From: Fibrobacterales bacterium Fibro_02
Lineage (GTDB): Bacteria > Fibrobacterota > Fibrobacteria > Fibrobacterales > Fibrobacteraceae
Length of the DNA stretch: 64,000 nucleotides
Assembly: GCA_001603905.1 (NCBI GenBank)
Contig: LVAE01000016.1
Location: 124,001-188,000 of the forward strand
Direction: 5' to 3'
A program made the position numbers and the translations under genes. Positions 40,827 through 51,641 of this stretch are shown piece by piece. The notes beneath the pieces are model-generated. The model was not told the origin of the DNA. It made no database searches and worked only from the letters and a program-made list of their open reading frames with translations. The stretch's first letter is position 1. Each line of letters starts with the position of its first letter.

Positions 40827-43176
40827 GATTGTGCCCGCGTTTGTCCTGTTCTGTGCGGCGCTTGCCTTCGCCTATATTCCCGGTGAATCGGGGTTTGTCT
40901 CGCTCGAAAATGAACATGGCATTTGGGGCAACCCGGCTGGGCTAACGGCCTTTGATTCCAAGGGCGCCCTGGTCAGTTACGATTACGATGATGGCATCAA
41001 GAGCTTCCGCGTCGGTGGAAATCTGGACCATTGGGCGGCGGGATTCGATTACACGCAGGGGCCAGATCATTTGGATTTGTCCCGCTGGAGTCTCACGCAT
41101 GGTAACGACTTGTGGAACCGCAGCATCTTTGTCGGTGAACGCGTCACGGCTCTCCGCAGCGCTGACTTTACTGGCACCGAATGGGGCGTTGATCTCGGTG
41201 TGATGATTCGCCCGTTCAGGTTCCTTTCTGTGGGCTATTCCTGCGACAATGTGCTTTATACGGGGCCGCAGGCTCCCGACCGTATACAGAACTTGGGTGC
41301 GACGGTTCGTTTCGGTCCTTTGATGAGCGTGAGCTACGATGTGGAAGATTTCGAGAATCATCGTTTGCTGGTGGAGTTGGGAATGTACGGTGCCCGCTGG
41401 GGACTCCGCATTCCGATTTATGGAGACGATGAATATCGGCTGACTTTCTCGATGTCGCTTGGCGGTTACAACAATGTCGCGGTGCATGTCTACGATGACC
41501 TGTTGCCGAAGGGTGCCGCATGGGGCTACCACAGCGCCCGTAATCCGGATGCATCGTTGAGTGCGCAGATTATTCGCGTTCCGCTCGATATGGAAGTTTC
41601 CGAGACCGAAGACGAATTCGCCTTTTTCCGCAAGAATTCCATCTACCTCTGGCATGTCCGCAACTTATTTGAACACATGCTGCGTGATCCTGCATCGGGA
41701 CTTGTGATTCTTGACTTTTCAGGGTACAAGGGCAACATCGGTATTTCGAGCGAAATCGACCGCTACGTGCAAAAGCTCAAGGCCCGTGGCGGCAAGGTGA
41801 TTGCCTATATGGATGATATTCGCCCTGCGGTGCTGCTGGCGTCTGCACATGTGGACCGCATTGTGGTGGAGCCTTCGGCGCACATGAACTGGCGTGGCCT
41901 CGGCGGGAACGTTCTCTTTTACAAGGGGCTTTTTGACAAGCTCGGTGTGAAGGTGGAATTCCTGCGTCATGGCAAGTACAAGTCGGCGGTGGAACCTTAT
42001 GTGGCTGATTCGATGTCGGCGGAATCCCGTTCCAACCTGGATTCGCTTTATACGGATTTGTGGACGGCTTTGCAGACCTACATTTCGATGCGTCATGCGG
42101 GAGGCGCCAAGGCGTCTGATGCAGCGTTGAGTCAGGCTTATGCGCATCTGGATTCCCTGGCGAAGCAGCCGCTAGTGACGGCGTCTGCCGCAAAGCGCGC
42201 GGGCCTCGTCGATACGCTGCTTTACCTCGATCAGGTTCCTTCCTATGCGCTTAAGACCTTCTTCGGTATCGATTACCCGCAGGCGTCTTTCCGTACCTGG
42301 CGTCCGACGGACAAGCGGATTTTCAACGAGAGCTGGAGCCGCCGTGCATCGGTCGCGCTCCTGAATATCGACGGGACAATTGATTCGCGTATGGAACGCT
42401 CCGTTCTGGAATCGCTCCGCAAGTTGCCCGCGACGGGGGCCGAGGCGTTGATCGTTCGCATTTCTTCGCCGGGCGGCTCCGCAATCGCTTCGGACAAGAT
42501 TTGGGCGGCGCTCCGCCATGTGAGCGAACAGGGAATTCCCGTGGTTTCGAGCATCGGCTACATGGGTGCGTCGGGCGGCTACTACATCGCCTGTGCGGGT
42601 GACCGGATTCTGGCGGAACCCATGGCAATTGTCGGAAGCATCGGCATTTATGGCGGCAAGATTGATGTCTCTGGGCTGATGTCGAAAATTGGACTTAAGG
42701 CCGAAACGGTCAAGACGCATGAATATGCGGATGCGACGACTTTTACGCGTCCCTGGAGCGATGCAGAAAAGGCGGCGTTGCAGCAGTACATGGATGAATT
42801 CTACGATCGCTTTACGGGTGTCGTCGCGAAGGCTACGGGAATCCCGCAGGCAACTGTCGATACGGCGTACGGCGGCGGCCGTGTGATGATAGGCGTCAAG
42901 GCGCTTCAGGCTGGCCTGGTGCATGATCTCGGCGGCATTGACGATGCGATTGCCGTGGCAAAACAGTTGGCGCATATCGGCGAATCGACCGACGTGGATC
43001 TGATGGTGCTTGGTTCGGGAAATTCGTTTACGTTACCTTCGTTTGGTGCTATGTTTGGCGCAAAAGCCCTGACGGATTTCTCGGATTGGGCGGACTACCT
43101 TTATGACCTGGGTCGTCCGCAACTTTGGGCGATTGAACCGGCCTTGTTTGAATCGTCGTTACTGGGTGTTGAATAA
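40807..43176 (+). CDS. sppA: SppA-like signal peptide peptidase fused to an N-terminal barrel-like domain
   Basis: This 789-residue protein begins with a signal peptide, then about 220 residues of beta-rich sequence (GIWGNPAGLTAF, LGATVRFGP and similar) like outer-membrane barrel proteins of the PorV/UPF0164 type. The rest is a two-domain SppA (67-kDa form) with catalytic Lys392 in YKSAVEP and Ser589 in MGASGGYY. SppA cleaves leftover signal peptides in the membrane. A barrel-type extension is not normal and would place the peptidase differently. The start at 40807 follows AGGGGAG and overlaps the oxidoreductase gene by 20 bp; the stop overlaps the next start by one base. Confidence 0.85.
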   Translation: MKLMQNKIVPAFVLFCAALAFAYIPGESGFVSLENEHGIWGNPAGLTAFDSKGALVSYDYDDGIKSFRVGGNLDHWAAGFDYTQGPDHLDLSRWSLTHGNDLWNRSIFVGERVTALRSADFTGTEWGVDLGVMIRPFRFLSVGYSCDNVLYTGPQAPDRIQNLGATVRFGPLMSVSYDVEDFENHRLLVELGMYGARWGLRIPIYGDDEYRLTFSMSLGGYNNVAVHVYDDLLPKGAAWGYHSARNPDASLSAQIIRVPLDMEVSETEDEFAFFRKNSIYLWHVRNLFEHMLRDPASGLVILDFSGYKGNIGISSEIDRYVQKLKARGGKVIAYMDDIRPAVLLASAHVDRIVVEPSAHMNWRGLGGNVLFYKGLFDKLGVKVEFLRHGKYKSAVEPYVADSMSAESRSNLDSLYTDLWTALQTYISMRHAGGAKASDAALSQAYAHLDSLAKQPLVTASAAKRAGLVDTLLYLDQVPSYALKTFFGIDYPQASFRTWRPTDKRIFNESWSRRASVALLNIDGTIDSRMERSVLESLRKLPATGAEALIVRISSPGGSAIASDKIWAALRHVSEQGIPVVSSIGYMGASGGYYIACAGDRILAEPMAIVGSIGIYGGKIDVSGLMSKIGLKAETVKTHEYADATTFTRPWSDAEKAALQQYMDEFYDRFTGVVAKATGIPQATVDTAYGGGRVMIGVKALQAGLVHDLGGIDDAIAVAKQLAHIGESTDVDLMVLGSGNSFTLPSFGAMFGAKALTDFSDWADYLYDLGRPQLWAIEPALFESSLLGVE

Positions 43177-44249
43177 TGCTTTATATTGTCTTGACTGTTC
43201 TTGGCTGCCTTACGATCTCGGCGTTCTGCTCCGTGACGGAGGCGTCGTTCTATAGTGTCCCGCCTGCGATCATCGAGTTTTTGCAGAAACATAAAAAGTT
43301 TACCGCGCGCTACATGGTGCACGTGAAGGAAAACATTGACCGCTACATCGCTTCGGTGCTGGTGGTGAATACGATTGCGAATACCGTGGGCGCGTCCTTG
43401 GCGACGGCGCTTGCCGTGAAGAACCTGCCGCCGATTGGACAGGTGTCACTTCCGATTGTTCTGACAATTTTGATTTTGCTGTTTGGTGAAATTACCCCGA
43501 AGACTTTGGGCGTCAAGCAGGCGAAGGTTGTGGCGCCCCTGGTGGCCGTTCCGTTCTACTACATCACCATCGTTCTTTCCTGGACAGGGGTCATTTGGCT
43601 CTGCCTTACGCTCACCAAGCATTGGACCCGTGAAAAGGAAGACAAGAAGGATGTGAGCATCGACGATATCAACAGTCTCGTGAGCCTTGGTCTCCGCGAG
43701 GACGTGATTGACCGTCAGCAGTCCTTGGTCATCAAGAACATTCTGTCGCTGAAATCGGTGCCGGTGCGCAAGGTGATGACGCCCCGTCAGGTGGTATTTT
43801 CGCTCAAGGCGGATTCTACAATCGGCGAAACCTTGGATGAACGCGGTAACTGGCCGTTCTCCCGCGTGCCGCTTTACGAAAAGGGGAAGGACAACTGGAT
43901 TGGAATCGTTCTTCGCCGCGATGCCTACAACAAGCTCGCCGAAGGGCTGCGTGACGTGAAGCTTCGGCAGATGATGCGTCCGTTGCAGCTTATCCCTGAC
44001 AGCCTTACCTTGGACAAGCTGCTTCTCCGTTTTTTAAAGCAGCGTGGACATATCGTGGGTGTTGTCGATGAGTGGGGTGCAATCGCTGGCATCGTGAGCC
44101 TCGAAGATGTGCTCGAAGAAATCCTCGGCCGCGAAATTGTCGACGAATACGACGAAAACGTGGACCTCCAAGAAACCGCCCGCCGCCGCTCCAAGGCCCT
44201 CGCCCGCATTAGACAACAGAGCAAGATGCAAAAGGATGTTGAAAAATGA
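43176..44249 (+). CDS. DUF21/CBS domain membrane protein (CNNM/CorC-like)
   Basis: This 357-residue protein has an N-terminal DUF21 domain with about four helices (TEASFYSVP; VNTIANTVGASLA; LFGEITPKTLG). A cytosolic CBS pair begins at VRKVMTPRQVVF and ends with HIVGVVDEWGAIAGIVSLEDVLEEILG. It is the CNNM/HlyC-CorC group linked to Mg2+ or other divalent ion handling. It ends soon after the CBS pair and seems to lack the usual C-terminal transporter-associated domain. It overlaps SppA by one base (TAATG) and the next AT3 gene by 4 bp (ATGA). Confidence 0.88.
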   Translation: MLYIVLTVLGCLTISAFCSVTEASFYSVPPAIIEFLQKHKKFTARYMVHVKENIDRYIASVLVVNTIANTVGASLATALAVKNLPPIGQVSLPIVLTILILLFGEITPKTLGVKQAKVVAPLVAVPFYYITIVLSWTGVIWLCLTLTKHWTREKEDKKDVSIDDINSLVSLGLREDVIDRQQSLVIKNILSLKSVPVRKVMTPRQVVFSLKADSTIGETLDERGNWPFSRVPLYEKGKDNWIGIVLRRDAYNKLAEGLRDVKLRQMMRPLQLIPDSLTLDKLLLRFLKQRGHIVGVVDEWGAIAGIVSLEDVLEEILGREIVDEYDENVDLQETARRRSKALARIRQQSKMQKDVEK

Positions 44250-45430
44250 CCTCCGCTAAACCAAATTATTTCCCTGCGTTAGATGGTCTTCGTCTTTTGG
44301 CAAGCATCAACATCGTGATGCTTCACTTGGGTAGTTCCTCTGCGCTCGCCTACATGGCGGACTTCAAGTGGGTTATGCCGATTATCAATGCGCCTGCCTT
44401 TGCGGCGGGTATCTTCTACGTGCTTGCAGGTTTCCTTTTTGCGAGTAAGTTTAGCGATCCGGAACGCCGCATTCCGGTAGTCCCCTTTATGTTTGCGCGA
44501 ATCGCGAAGCTTTACCGTCTGCATTTCTTCATGACACTCCTGATGTTCGTTGTGCTTGTCTTCAAGTTCAGCGGTTACTCGCACTTGCCCGCCTTAAACG
44601 AAATAGGGGACTGCGCTGCGGCGGGCCTCGCCAAGATGACTCACCCGTGGCGGAGCCTTTTCTTGCACCTTTCGCTCACCTGGTCCATTGTCCCTGATTT
44701 GGGCATGAAACTGAATGAACCTTCGTGGTCGCTCACAAGTTTTTTCGTGTGCTATGCGGTGACCCCCTGGTTTAGCCGCTGGTTGTTTAGACAAAGTAAT
44801 CGTACGCTCTGGGTGCTTTTCGGAACGCTCTTTATTCCGGGTATTCTGTGGGCGGTTTTCTTCGGCCTCTCTGATAACCTTTGGTTCGATAGCTACGATG
44901 CCAAGTACCGCTTTTTCCACATTTTTGCGCCGGTGCGAATCTTTGAATACCTGTTTGGCATGGTGCTTTTCAGACTCTTCAAGGAAGGTCATTTCGATTT
45001 CTTGAAACGGAGATTCATGAGCGGTGCCGCGCAGTTCCTGATGCTTGCCGCTATCTACGGGAGCCTTTTCCTGATGCGTCCGGAACTGAACCCCGGCTTC
45101 AACTATTTCTTCCACCATTCGCTCCCGATTATGTTGTACGGGCTGTTCCTGGTCTCGCTCCTCACGGGAGAGGGCTTCATGGCTCGTTTCTTCTGTATTG
45201 GTATCGTTCGCAAGATTGGTCGTGCGTCCTTCTACCCGTATCTGATCCACTTGCCCCTCATCACGATCGCCTGGGGCATTTGCAACTTGAACCGTCCGAA
45301 AAATACGATTCTTTTGCTACTCTTTATTTACACTGTGAGCACGCTCTATAGCGAATTCAAGGTGTGGCGTCGCAAAAAGCAGAAGGCGAAACAGCAGGCA
45401 GCCTCTTCCGCCGCGCCGCCAACCAAATAA
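44246..45430 (+). CDS. Acyltransferase family 3 (OafA-like)
   Basis: This 394-residue protein has the classical AT3 N-terminus PALDGLRLLASINIVMLHLG with the catalytic His, a RIAKLYRLHF loop and about ten helices. The C-terminal tail is basic and Ala-rich (RRKKQKAKQQ) and cytoplasmic. It is the fifth AT3 in the window and the longest. It closes the overlapping run that began at 39074 and is followed by a terminator; an O-acetyltransferase for a surface glycan is the likely role. Confidence 0.85.
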   Translation: MTSAKPNYFPALDGLRLLASINIVMLHLGSSSALAYMADFKWVMPIINAPAFAAGIFYVLAGFLFASKFSDPERRIPVVPFMFARIAKLYRLHFFMTLLMFVVLVFKFSGYSHLPALNEIGDCAAAGLAKMTHPWRSLFLHLSLTWSIVPDLGMKLNEPSWSLTSFFVCYAVTPWFSRWLFRQSNRTLWVLFGTLFIPGILWAVFFGLSDNLWFDSYDAKYRFFHIFAPVRIFEYLFGMVLFRLFKEGHFDFLKRRFMSGAAQFLMLAAIYGSLFLMRPELNPGFNYFFHHSLPIMLYGLFLVSLLTGEGFMARFFCIGIVRKIGRASFYPYLIHLPLITIAWGICNLNRPKNTILLLLFIYTVSTLYSEFKVWRRKKQKAKQQAASSAAPPTK

Positions 45431-45445
45431 GCGTTCTGCAAAAAA

Positions 45446-45472
45446 GGCCTCCGAATGAATCGGAGGTCTTTC
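45446..45472 (+). terminator. Terminator after the AT3 gene at 44246
   Basis: GGCCTCCGA and TCGGAGGTC arms with a short loop are followed by TTTCT. It may also serve the converging sugar porter gene. Confidence 0.65.
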
Positions 45473-45491
45473 TGTGTGTAGGAGTAAAAAA

Positions 45492-46883
45492 CTACATCTC
45501 TTCGAGTACCTTGCCCTTCGTTTCCTTGATGAACTTTGCCACGAAGAAGATGCTGAACGCAGCGAAGAAGGTGTATATCATGTATGTCGGGCCGACGCCG
45601 ATGCCGTCTTTACCCGTAAGTACCGGGAAGCTCCAAGTGACGATGAAGTTGGCTGTCCACTGGGCAAGTCCGCAAATGGCGATAGCCACGGCACGGATGC
45701 GGTTGTTGAACATTTCGCCGAGCATCACCCACATGACAGGGCCCCATGTTGCTGCAAAGAAGGTCACGTACAGGTTTGCGGCAATCAAGGCGATGACGCC
45801 CGCTGCTTTGGGGAGACTTCCGTCGACATTGGCGCTCATGAAGCATGCGGTAAGCGTTCCAAGGGTTATCGCCATGCCGATACTACCAATAAGAAGCAAT
45901 GGCTTACGGCCGATTTTATCGATAAGCATAATGGCGACAATAGTCATCACCAGGTTCACGCCGCTCGAAATCACGCTCGTGAAGAAGGCGTCGCTTTCTC
46001 CGAAACCGACACTCTGCCACAGCATGGTGCCATAATAGAAGATGACGTTGATGCCCACAAGTTGCTGTAAGATGGCTAGTCCAAGGCCTGCCCATACAAT
46101 CGGAGCGATTCTCTTCTTTCCTCCAACCATTTCAAAGAGGTCGGCGAGCTTTGCGGGCTTTTCGTTTTTGAAGGTCTCGTGAATAGATTCGATTTCTTTA
46201 TCGACACCTTCAGAATCGATCTTGGCGAGGACTTCCTTTGCTTCCTCTAGGCGTCCCTTATGCACAAGGTAGCGCGGTGATTCGGGAAGCTTCCAAGCTG
46301 CAATGCCGTAAAGGGCTGCCGGGATGATTTCGACCCAGAACATGACCTGCCATGCCTTGAAACTTCCAAAGAAAGCGTTGTTTGCGGAACCTGCTAAACG
46401 AACAATCACATAGTTCGAGAGGAGTGCAACGAAAATACCAATCACGATGGCAAACTGTTGCATTGAACCCAAACGTCCGCGCAAATGTGCCGGAGCAGTT
46501 TCTGCAATGTAGATTGGGGCGATAATAGAGGCCACGCCGATACCAACACCGCCAATCACGCGCCACATGATAAAGTCAGGGATGCCGAACGGAATGCCTG
46601 AACCGATAGCGCTTACTAAGAACAGCCCGGATGCGGCAAGCATACAGCGGACACGTCCGAACATATCTGCCAAACGTCCTGCAAAATATGCACCGATGGC
46701 TGCGCCGATCAGGGCTAGCGAAACGGCCCAGGCAAGCTGATAGTCGCTGGCATTAAAATGGGTTTTCAAAGCTCCGTTTGCACCGTTAATCACAGATGAG
46801 TCGAAGCCGAACAGAAATCCGCCAATCGCTGCGGATAGGGTAATCAGGACGATGTGCCTGAGGTTGGAGTTTGCACTAGACAT
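45492..46883 (-). CDS. MFS sugar porter (XylE/GLUT type)
   Basis: This 463-residue transporter has twelve predicted helices and the sugar porter signatures: GFDSSVINGA in helix 1, GRLADMFGRVRCM, PIYIAETAPAHLRGR, PESPRYLVHKGR, QQLVGINVIFYY and DKIGRKPLL. It imports a sugar, usually with a proton. The ATG is preceded by AGGAAC. A 34-bp palindrome lies about 93 bp upstream (46976-47009) and may be an operator. Beyond it, in the same orientation, is the 3' remnant of a GH13-like gene, so this transporter may once have belonged to an alpha-glucan or oligosaccharide operon. Confidence 0.92.
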   Translation of the reverse strand: MSSANSNLRHIVLITLSAAIGGFLFGFDSSVINGANGALKTHFNASDYQLAWAVSLALIGAAIGAYFAGRLADMFGRVRCMLAASGLFLVSAIGSGIPFGIPDFIMWRVIGGVGIGVASIIAPIYIAETAPAHLRGRLGSMQQFAIVIGIFVALLSNYVIVRLAGSANNAFFGSFKAWQVMFWVEIIPAALYGIAAWKLPESPRYLVHKGRLEEAKEVLAKIDSEGVDKEIESIHETFKNEKPAKLADLFEMVGGKKRIAPIVWAGLGLAILQQLVGINVIFYYGTMLWQSVGFGESDAFFTSVISSGVNLVMTIVAIMLIDKIGRKPLLLIGSIGMAITLGTLTACFMSANVDGSLPKAAGVIALIAANLYVTFFAATWGPVMWVMLGEMFNNRIRAVAIAICGLAQWTANFIVTWSFPVLTGKDGIGVGPTYMIYTFFAAFSIFFVAKFIKETKGKVLEEM

Positions 46884-46975
46884 AAGTGTTCCTTTTTTTA
46901 TTTGAACATTTTATAGATAATATATTTGCAAAAATTGAAAAAGGCCCATTTTTATGAAAATAAACTGCAAAAACA

Positions 46976-47009
46976 ATATTCCAATCTGGAATAATCCAAA
47001 TTGGAATAT
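46976..47009. promoter_or_regulatory. 34-bp palindrome upstream of the sugar porter
   Basis: The ends ATATTCCAAT and ATTGGAATAT are perfect inverted repeats, and 30 of 34 positions are symmetric overall. The position and dyad symmetry suit a transcription-factor operator; the regulator is not in the window. Confidence 0.5.
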
Positions 47010-47030
47010 CATTCGCTTGCGCGGCAATCT

Positions 47031-47232
47031 CTATTTTTCGAATATAACAGCTTCGAGGGACCGCATTTTCCCGGGTTCCGTATCGCCGTAATTCGAGACG
47101 ATCAGCTTGCTGCCTACTACGATTGTGCTGTCGTAAGTAGCTTCCGTTTCGCTCAGGTTCACGAGTACGGTGACGGAGTCGTTTCCGTCGGAATCCATAA
47201 AGCTGTTCGGGTAGAAAAACTCCTTTCTTGAG
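47031..47232 (-). pseudogene. 3' remnant of a GH13-like alpha-glucosidase gene
   Basis: Reading the reverse strand from about 47232, a frame runs to a stop at 47033-47031. It reads like the last beta-domain of GH13 enzymes such as oligo-1,6-glucosidase: KEFFYPNSF, then SVTVLVNLSETEATYD, then KLIVSNYGDTEPGKMRSLEAVIFEK in separate blocks. The N-terminal catalytic barrel is missing; just upstream lies the 5' end of the YceD gene on the other strand, so the gene is cut off. It is in the same direction as the sugar porter and separated from it by the palindrome. The identification is by pattern only. Confidence 0.55.
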
Positions 47233-47294
47233 GCGAAAGATAGATTTATAAGGACTGAAGCTTTTTGTAATTTGACTCGTTTTACGTTTTTTAC

Positions 47295-47302
47295 TAAATT
47301 TG
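47295..47302 (+). promoter_or_regulatory. TAnnTTTG box, YceD gene
   Basis: TAAATTTG ends 7 nt before the TTG start at 47310, the same spacing as in front of ugd. A TTGAC sequence lies about 18 bp upstream of the box. Confidence 0.5.
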
Positions 47303-47309
47303 GGTTACT

Positions 47310-47837
47310 TTGAGACTAGATATTGCACAAAAACTTGTTGATTCCGAAGACCGCCGGGTGGTCTGGTCCCGCTCCGATGCCCCCGAGATTTTCGACGAAC
47401 TGCACCTCAAGGGCGACCTGGTAGCCGAGGTGTTGGTAAGCCCCGAAGGCGAAAACAAGTGCCTTGTGACAGGTTCTGTCTCCGGAGTGCAAACTCTGAC
47501 CTGCTCCCGCACCCTGGAGCAGTTCGATCGCCCCTTTACGACCGAAGTCGTGATTGAGGTGACGCGTTCCCAGGTGGCCAAACAGGAACTGGACGAAGAC
47601 GATGTTGACGTTTTTGCCTACCAGATTCCCCAGGGGCAGAGCTTCGTAGATGTTTCCGAGTGCATCCGACAGCTGGTTATATTGCAAGAACCAGTCGCAC
47701 CCGTGAAAAATCCTGACGAAGATTTTATCTTTGTAACAAACAATCAAGCCGACGGTGGAGACTCGGGCGACAAGCCTATGGATCCCCGTTGGGAAAAACT
47801 CAAGGCTCTTAAGAGCAAAATGGAAAATAGGAGTTAA
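47310..47837 (+). CDS. YceD/DUF177 family protein
   Basis: This 175-residue protein belongs to DUF177, which is nearly always encoded directly before rpmF, as here. It shows the family pattern of an early LKGDLVAEVLV strand and a SVSGVQTLTCSRTLEQFDRPF segment, then an acidic tail. It is thought to affect 23S rRNA or ribosome large-subunit maturation. The start codon is TTG at 47310; an ATG start is not available near the conserved N-terminus. It is 2 bp before rpmF, and the plsX gene follows. Confidence 0.88.
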   Translation: MRLDIAQKLVDSEDRRVVWSRSDAPEIFDELHLKGDLVAEVLVSPEGENKCLVTGSVSGVQTLTCSRTLEQFDRPFTTEVVIEVTRSQVAKQELDEDDVDVFAYQIPQGQSFVDVSECIRQLVILQEPVAPVKNPDEDFIFVTNNQADGGDSGDKPMDPRWEKLKALKSKMENRS

Positions 47838-47839
47838 AA

Positions 47840-48028
47840 ATGGCAGTACCTAAAAGAAAAACCTCGACCGCCCGTCGTGACAAGCGCCGCACCCACTGGA
47901 AGATGGAAGTGCCCGCTATGGCTACCTGCGATCATTGCGGTTCCGTGAAGCGTCCGCACCGCGTGTGCCCGGTTTGCGGCTACTACAATGGTGTCGAAGT
48001 GATCAACATGAAGGATGCCGAAGCCTAA
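47840..48028 (+). CDS. rpmF: 50S ribosomal protein L32
   Basis: This 62-residue protein has the L32 N-terminus AVPKRKTSTARRDKRRTHW and a four-cysteine zinc ribbon (CDHC and CPVC). It is a component of the large ribosomal subunit. The gene order DUF177, rpmF, plsX is widely conserved in bacteria, and the 2-bp gap to the gene before implies co-translation. Confidence 0.97.
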   Translation: MAVPKRKTSTARRDKRRTHWKMEVPAMATCDHCGSVKRPHRVCPVCGYYNGVEVINMKDAEA

Positions 48029-48047
48029 TTAACGGTTCTACTGTTGT

Positions 48048-48053
48048 AAGGAG
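48048..48053 (+). promoter_or_regulatory. Ribosome binding site deciding the plsX start
   Basis: AAGGAG directly abuts the ATG at 48054 but is 6 nt before the ATG at 48060, so 48060 is the likely start. Confidence 0.7.
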
Positions 48054-48059
48054 ATGTCC

Positions 48060-49043
48060 ATGGTTAAAGTTGCTCTTGATGCTCTCGGTGGCGATTTCGC
48101 CCCGGACGTAGTGATTGAAGGTGCGGTTAACGCCGTCAACAAGAATGCTAACCTCCACGTGGTTCTGTGCGGACCGGAGGCCGAGGTCAAGGCTAAGCTC
48201 GAAAAGCTTGGCTATGCTGGCAAAGGCATTTCCGTGGTCGATGCACCGGATCCTGTGGCCATGGACGAACATCCTGTCGAAGTCCTCAAGAAGAAGCCCC
48301 ATTCCGGCTTGGTGACTTGCGTCGCCCTGCAGAAGAAGGGCATGGTAGATGCTTCCGTGAGTGCCGGTAATTCTGGCGCCATGATGGCTAGCTGCCTTAT
48401 GCTTCTTGGCCGTACTACAGACAAATTCAGCCGTCCGCCTATCGGCTGCGTGATTCCGACTGCTGACCGCCCGATCATCTTGGTCGATGCCGGTGCCAAC
48501 GTCGACGAACGCGCCGCTACCCTGGTGGATTTCGCCATTGCAGGTTCCGCTTTCGCCGAGACCTACTTCGGTTACGAAAAGCCGAAGGTTGGCCTCCTCA
48601 ATATGGGCGAAGAAGAACACAAGGGCCCGGCTGTGCTGCAGGAAGCTCACCAGTTGCTGAAGTCCGCTCCGGTGAACTTTATCGGTAACATCGAAGGCGA
48701 AACGCTTATCGAAGGCGTGGCCGACGTGGTGGTGACCTCCGGCTTTACGGGCAACGTTGTCCTGAAGATGCTCGAAGGTTTCTACGAACTGCACAAGAAG
48801 ATGTTCGGTGTCATTGATACCCCGAATGGTCGTCGTTTTGACGAAATGTGGGACTACCGCATGACGGGTGGCGCCTTGCTGCTCGGCCTGAATGGTACCG
48901 GCATTATCGCTCACGGTCGTTCCGATGCTCTCGCTATCGAAAAGGCTGTGGAAGTGGCTGCCAAGTATGCCGAAAAGGGCGTCTCGAAGAACATCAACGA
49001 ACGCCTGCTCGCTATCAAGGATGAACCCTCCGAAGCAAAGTAA
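48060..49043 (+). CDS. plsX: Phosphate acyltransferase PlsX
   Basis: This 327-residue enzyme makes acyl-phosphate from acyl-ACP for phospholipid synthesis. It begins VKVALDALGGDFAPD and has VSAGNSGAMMA, IILVDAGANVDER and SGFTGNVVLKMLEG, all PlsX signatures. The start at 48060 rather than 48054 is chosen because of ribosome-binding-site spacing. It follows rpmF by about 30 bp, and a strong terminator follows. Confidence 0.95.
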   Translation: MVKVALDALGGDFAPDVVIEGAVNAVNKNANLHVVLCGPEAEVKAKLEKLGYAGKGISVVDAPDPVAMDEHPVEVLKKKPHSGLVTCVALQKKGMVDASVSAGNSGAMMASCLMLLGRTTDKFSRPPIGCVIPTADRPIILVDAGANVDERAATLVDFAIAGSAFAETYFGYEKPKVGLLNMGEEEHKGPAVLQEAHQLLKSAPVNFIGNIEGETLIEGVADVVVTSGFTGNVVLKMLEGFYELHKKMFGVIDTPNGRRFDEMWDYRMTGGALLLGLNGTGIIAHGRSDALAIEKAVEVAAKYAEKGVSKNINERLLAIKDEPSEAK

Positions 49044-49074
49044 GCTCTAATTAGCTTGTTTGAAACCAGGTTTC

Positions 49075-49107
49075 AGGAGCCCCGATTCATTTCGGGGTTC
49101 TTTTTTT
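49075..49107 (+). terminator. Terminator after plsX
   Basis: CCCCGA and TCGGGG arms with a short loop precede a run of seven T. Confidence 0.8.
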
Positions 49108-49116
49108 GCATAAAGA

Positions 49117-49141
49117 AGAACGCCTCCGTAACGGAGGCGTC
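49117..49141 (-). terminator. Terminator for icd
   Basis: CGCCTCCGT and ACGGAGGCG form a near-perfect stem; on the minus strand it is followed by TTCTTCTTT. It faces the plsX terminator. Confidence 0.6.
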
Positions 49142-49185
49142 TATTATAATGCATCGGTTTTTGCGAGCCGCTTGCGGTGCGTAAA

Positions 49186-51399
<2,214 letters not shown>

Positions 51400-51421
51400 T
51401 CATAGGTTCGCTCACATGGCC

Positions 51422-51436
51422 TCGGGCTTTGCCCGA
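51422..51436. repeat. Short GC-rich hairpin between icd and pectate lyase genes
   Basis: TCGGGC and GCCCGA flank TTT. The gap 51379-51641 also holds CGCCTTGCGTCT near 51470, like the right arm of the AGGATGAC palindromes; otherwise nothing clear is seen in it. Confidence 0.35.
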
Positions 51437-51641
51437 CGAATGTTCGCTCAACGACTTATCTTCTTTCGCCTTGCGTCTTTAATCGTGGACTTCTATTCGT
51501 GTAAAAAATTGGGAAACATCGTTGTTTATGGCTGATTTTTGGCTTAAAATGTAGACAGAAATATTTTTGTAATTACCGCTTTTCCTGAAAATAACATAGA
51601 TTTAGAAAAGAATTTGCGCGGTTTCGCGGGATGAGGTTTTT

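Noticed and set aside
47001-47231. 76-codon frame on the plus strand before the YceD gene
   Set aside because: The opposite strand gives a sequence that matches a GH13 C-terminal domain and ends at a proper stop, so the plus frame is a shadow.
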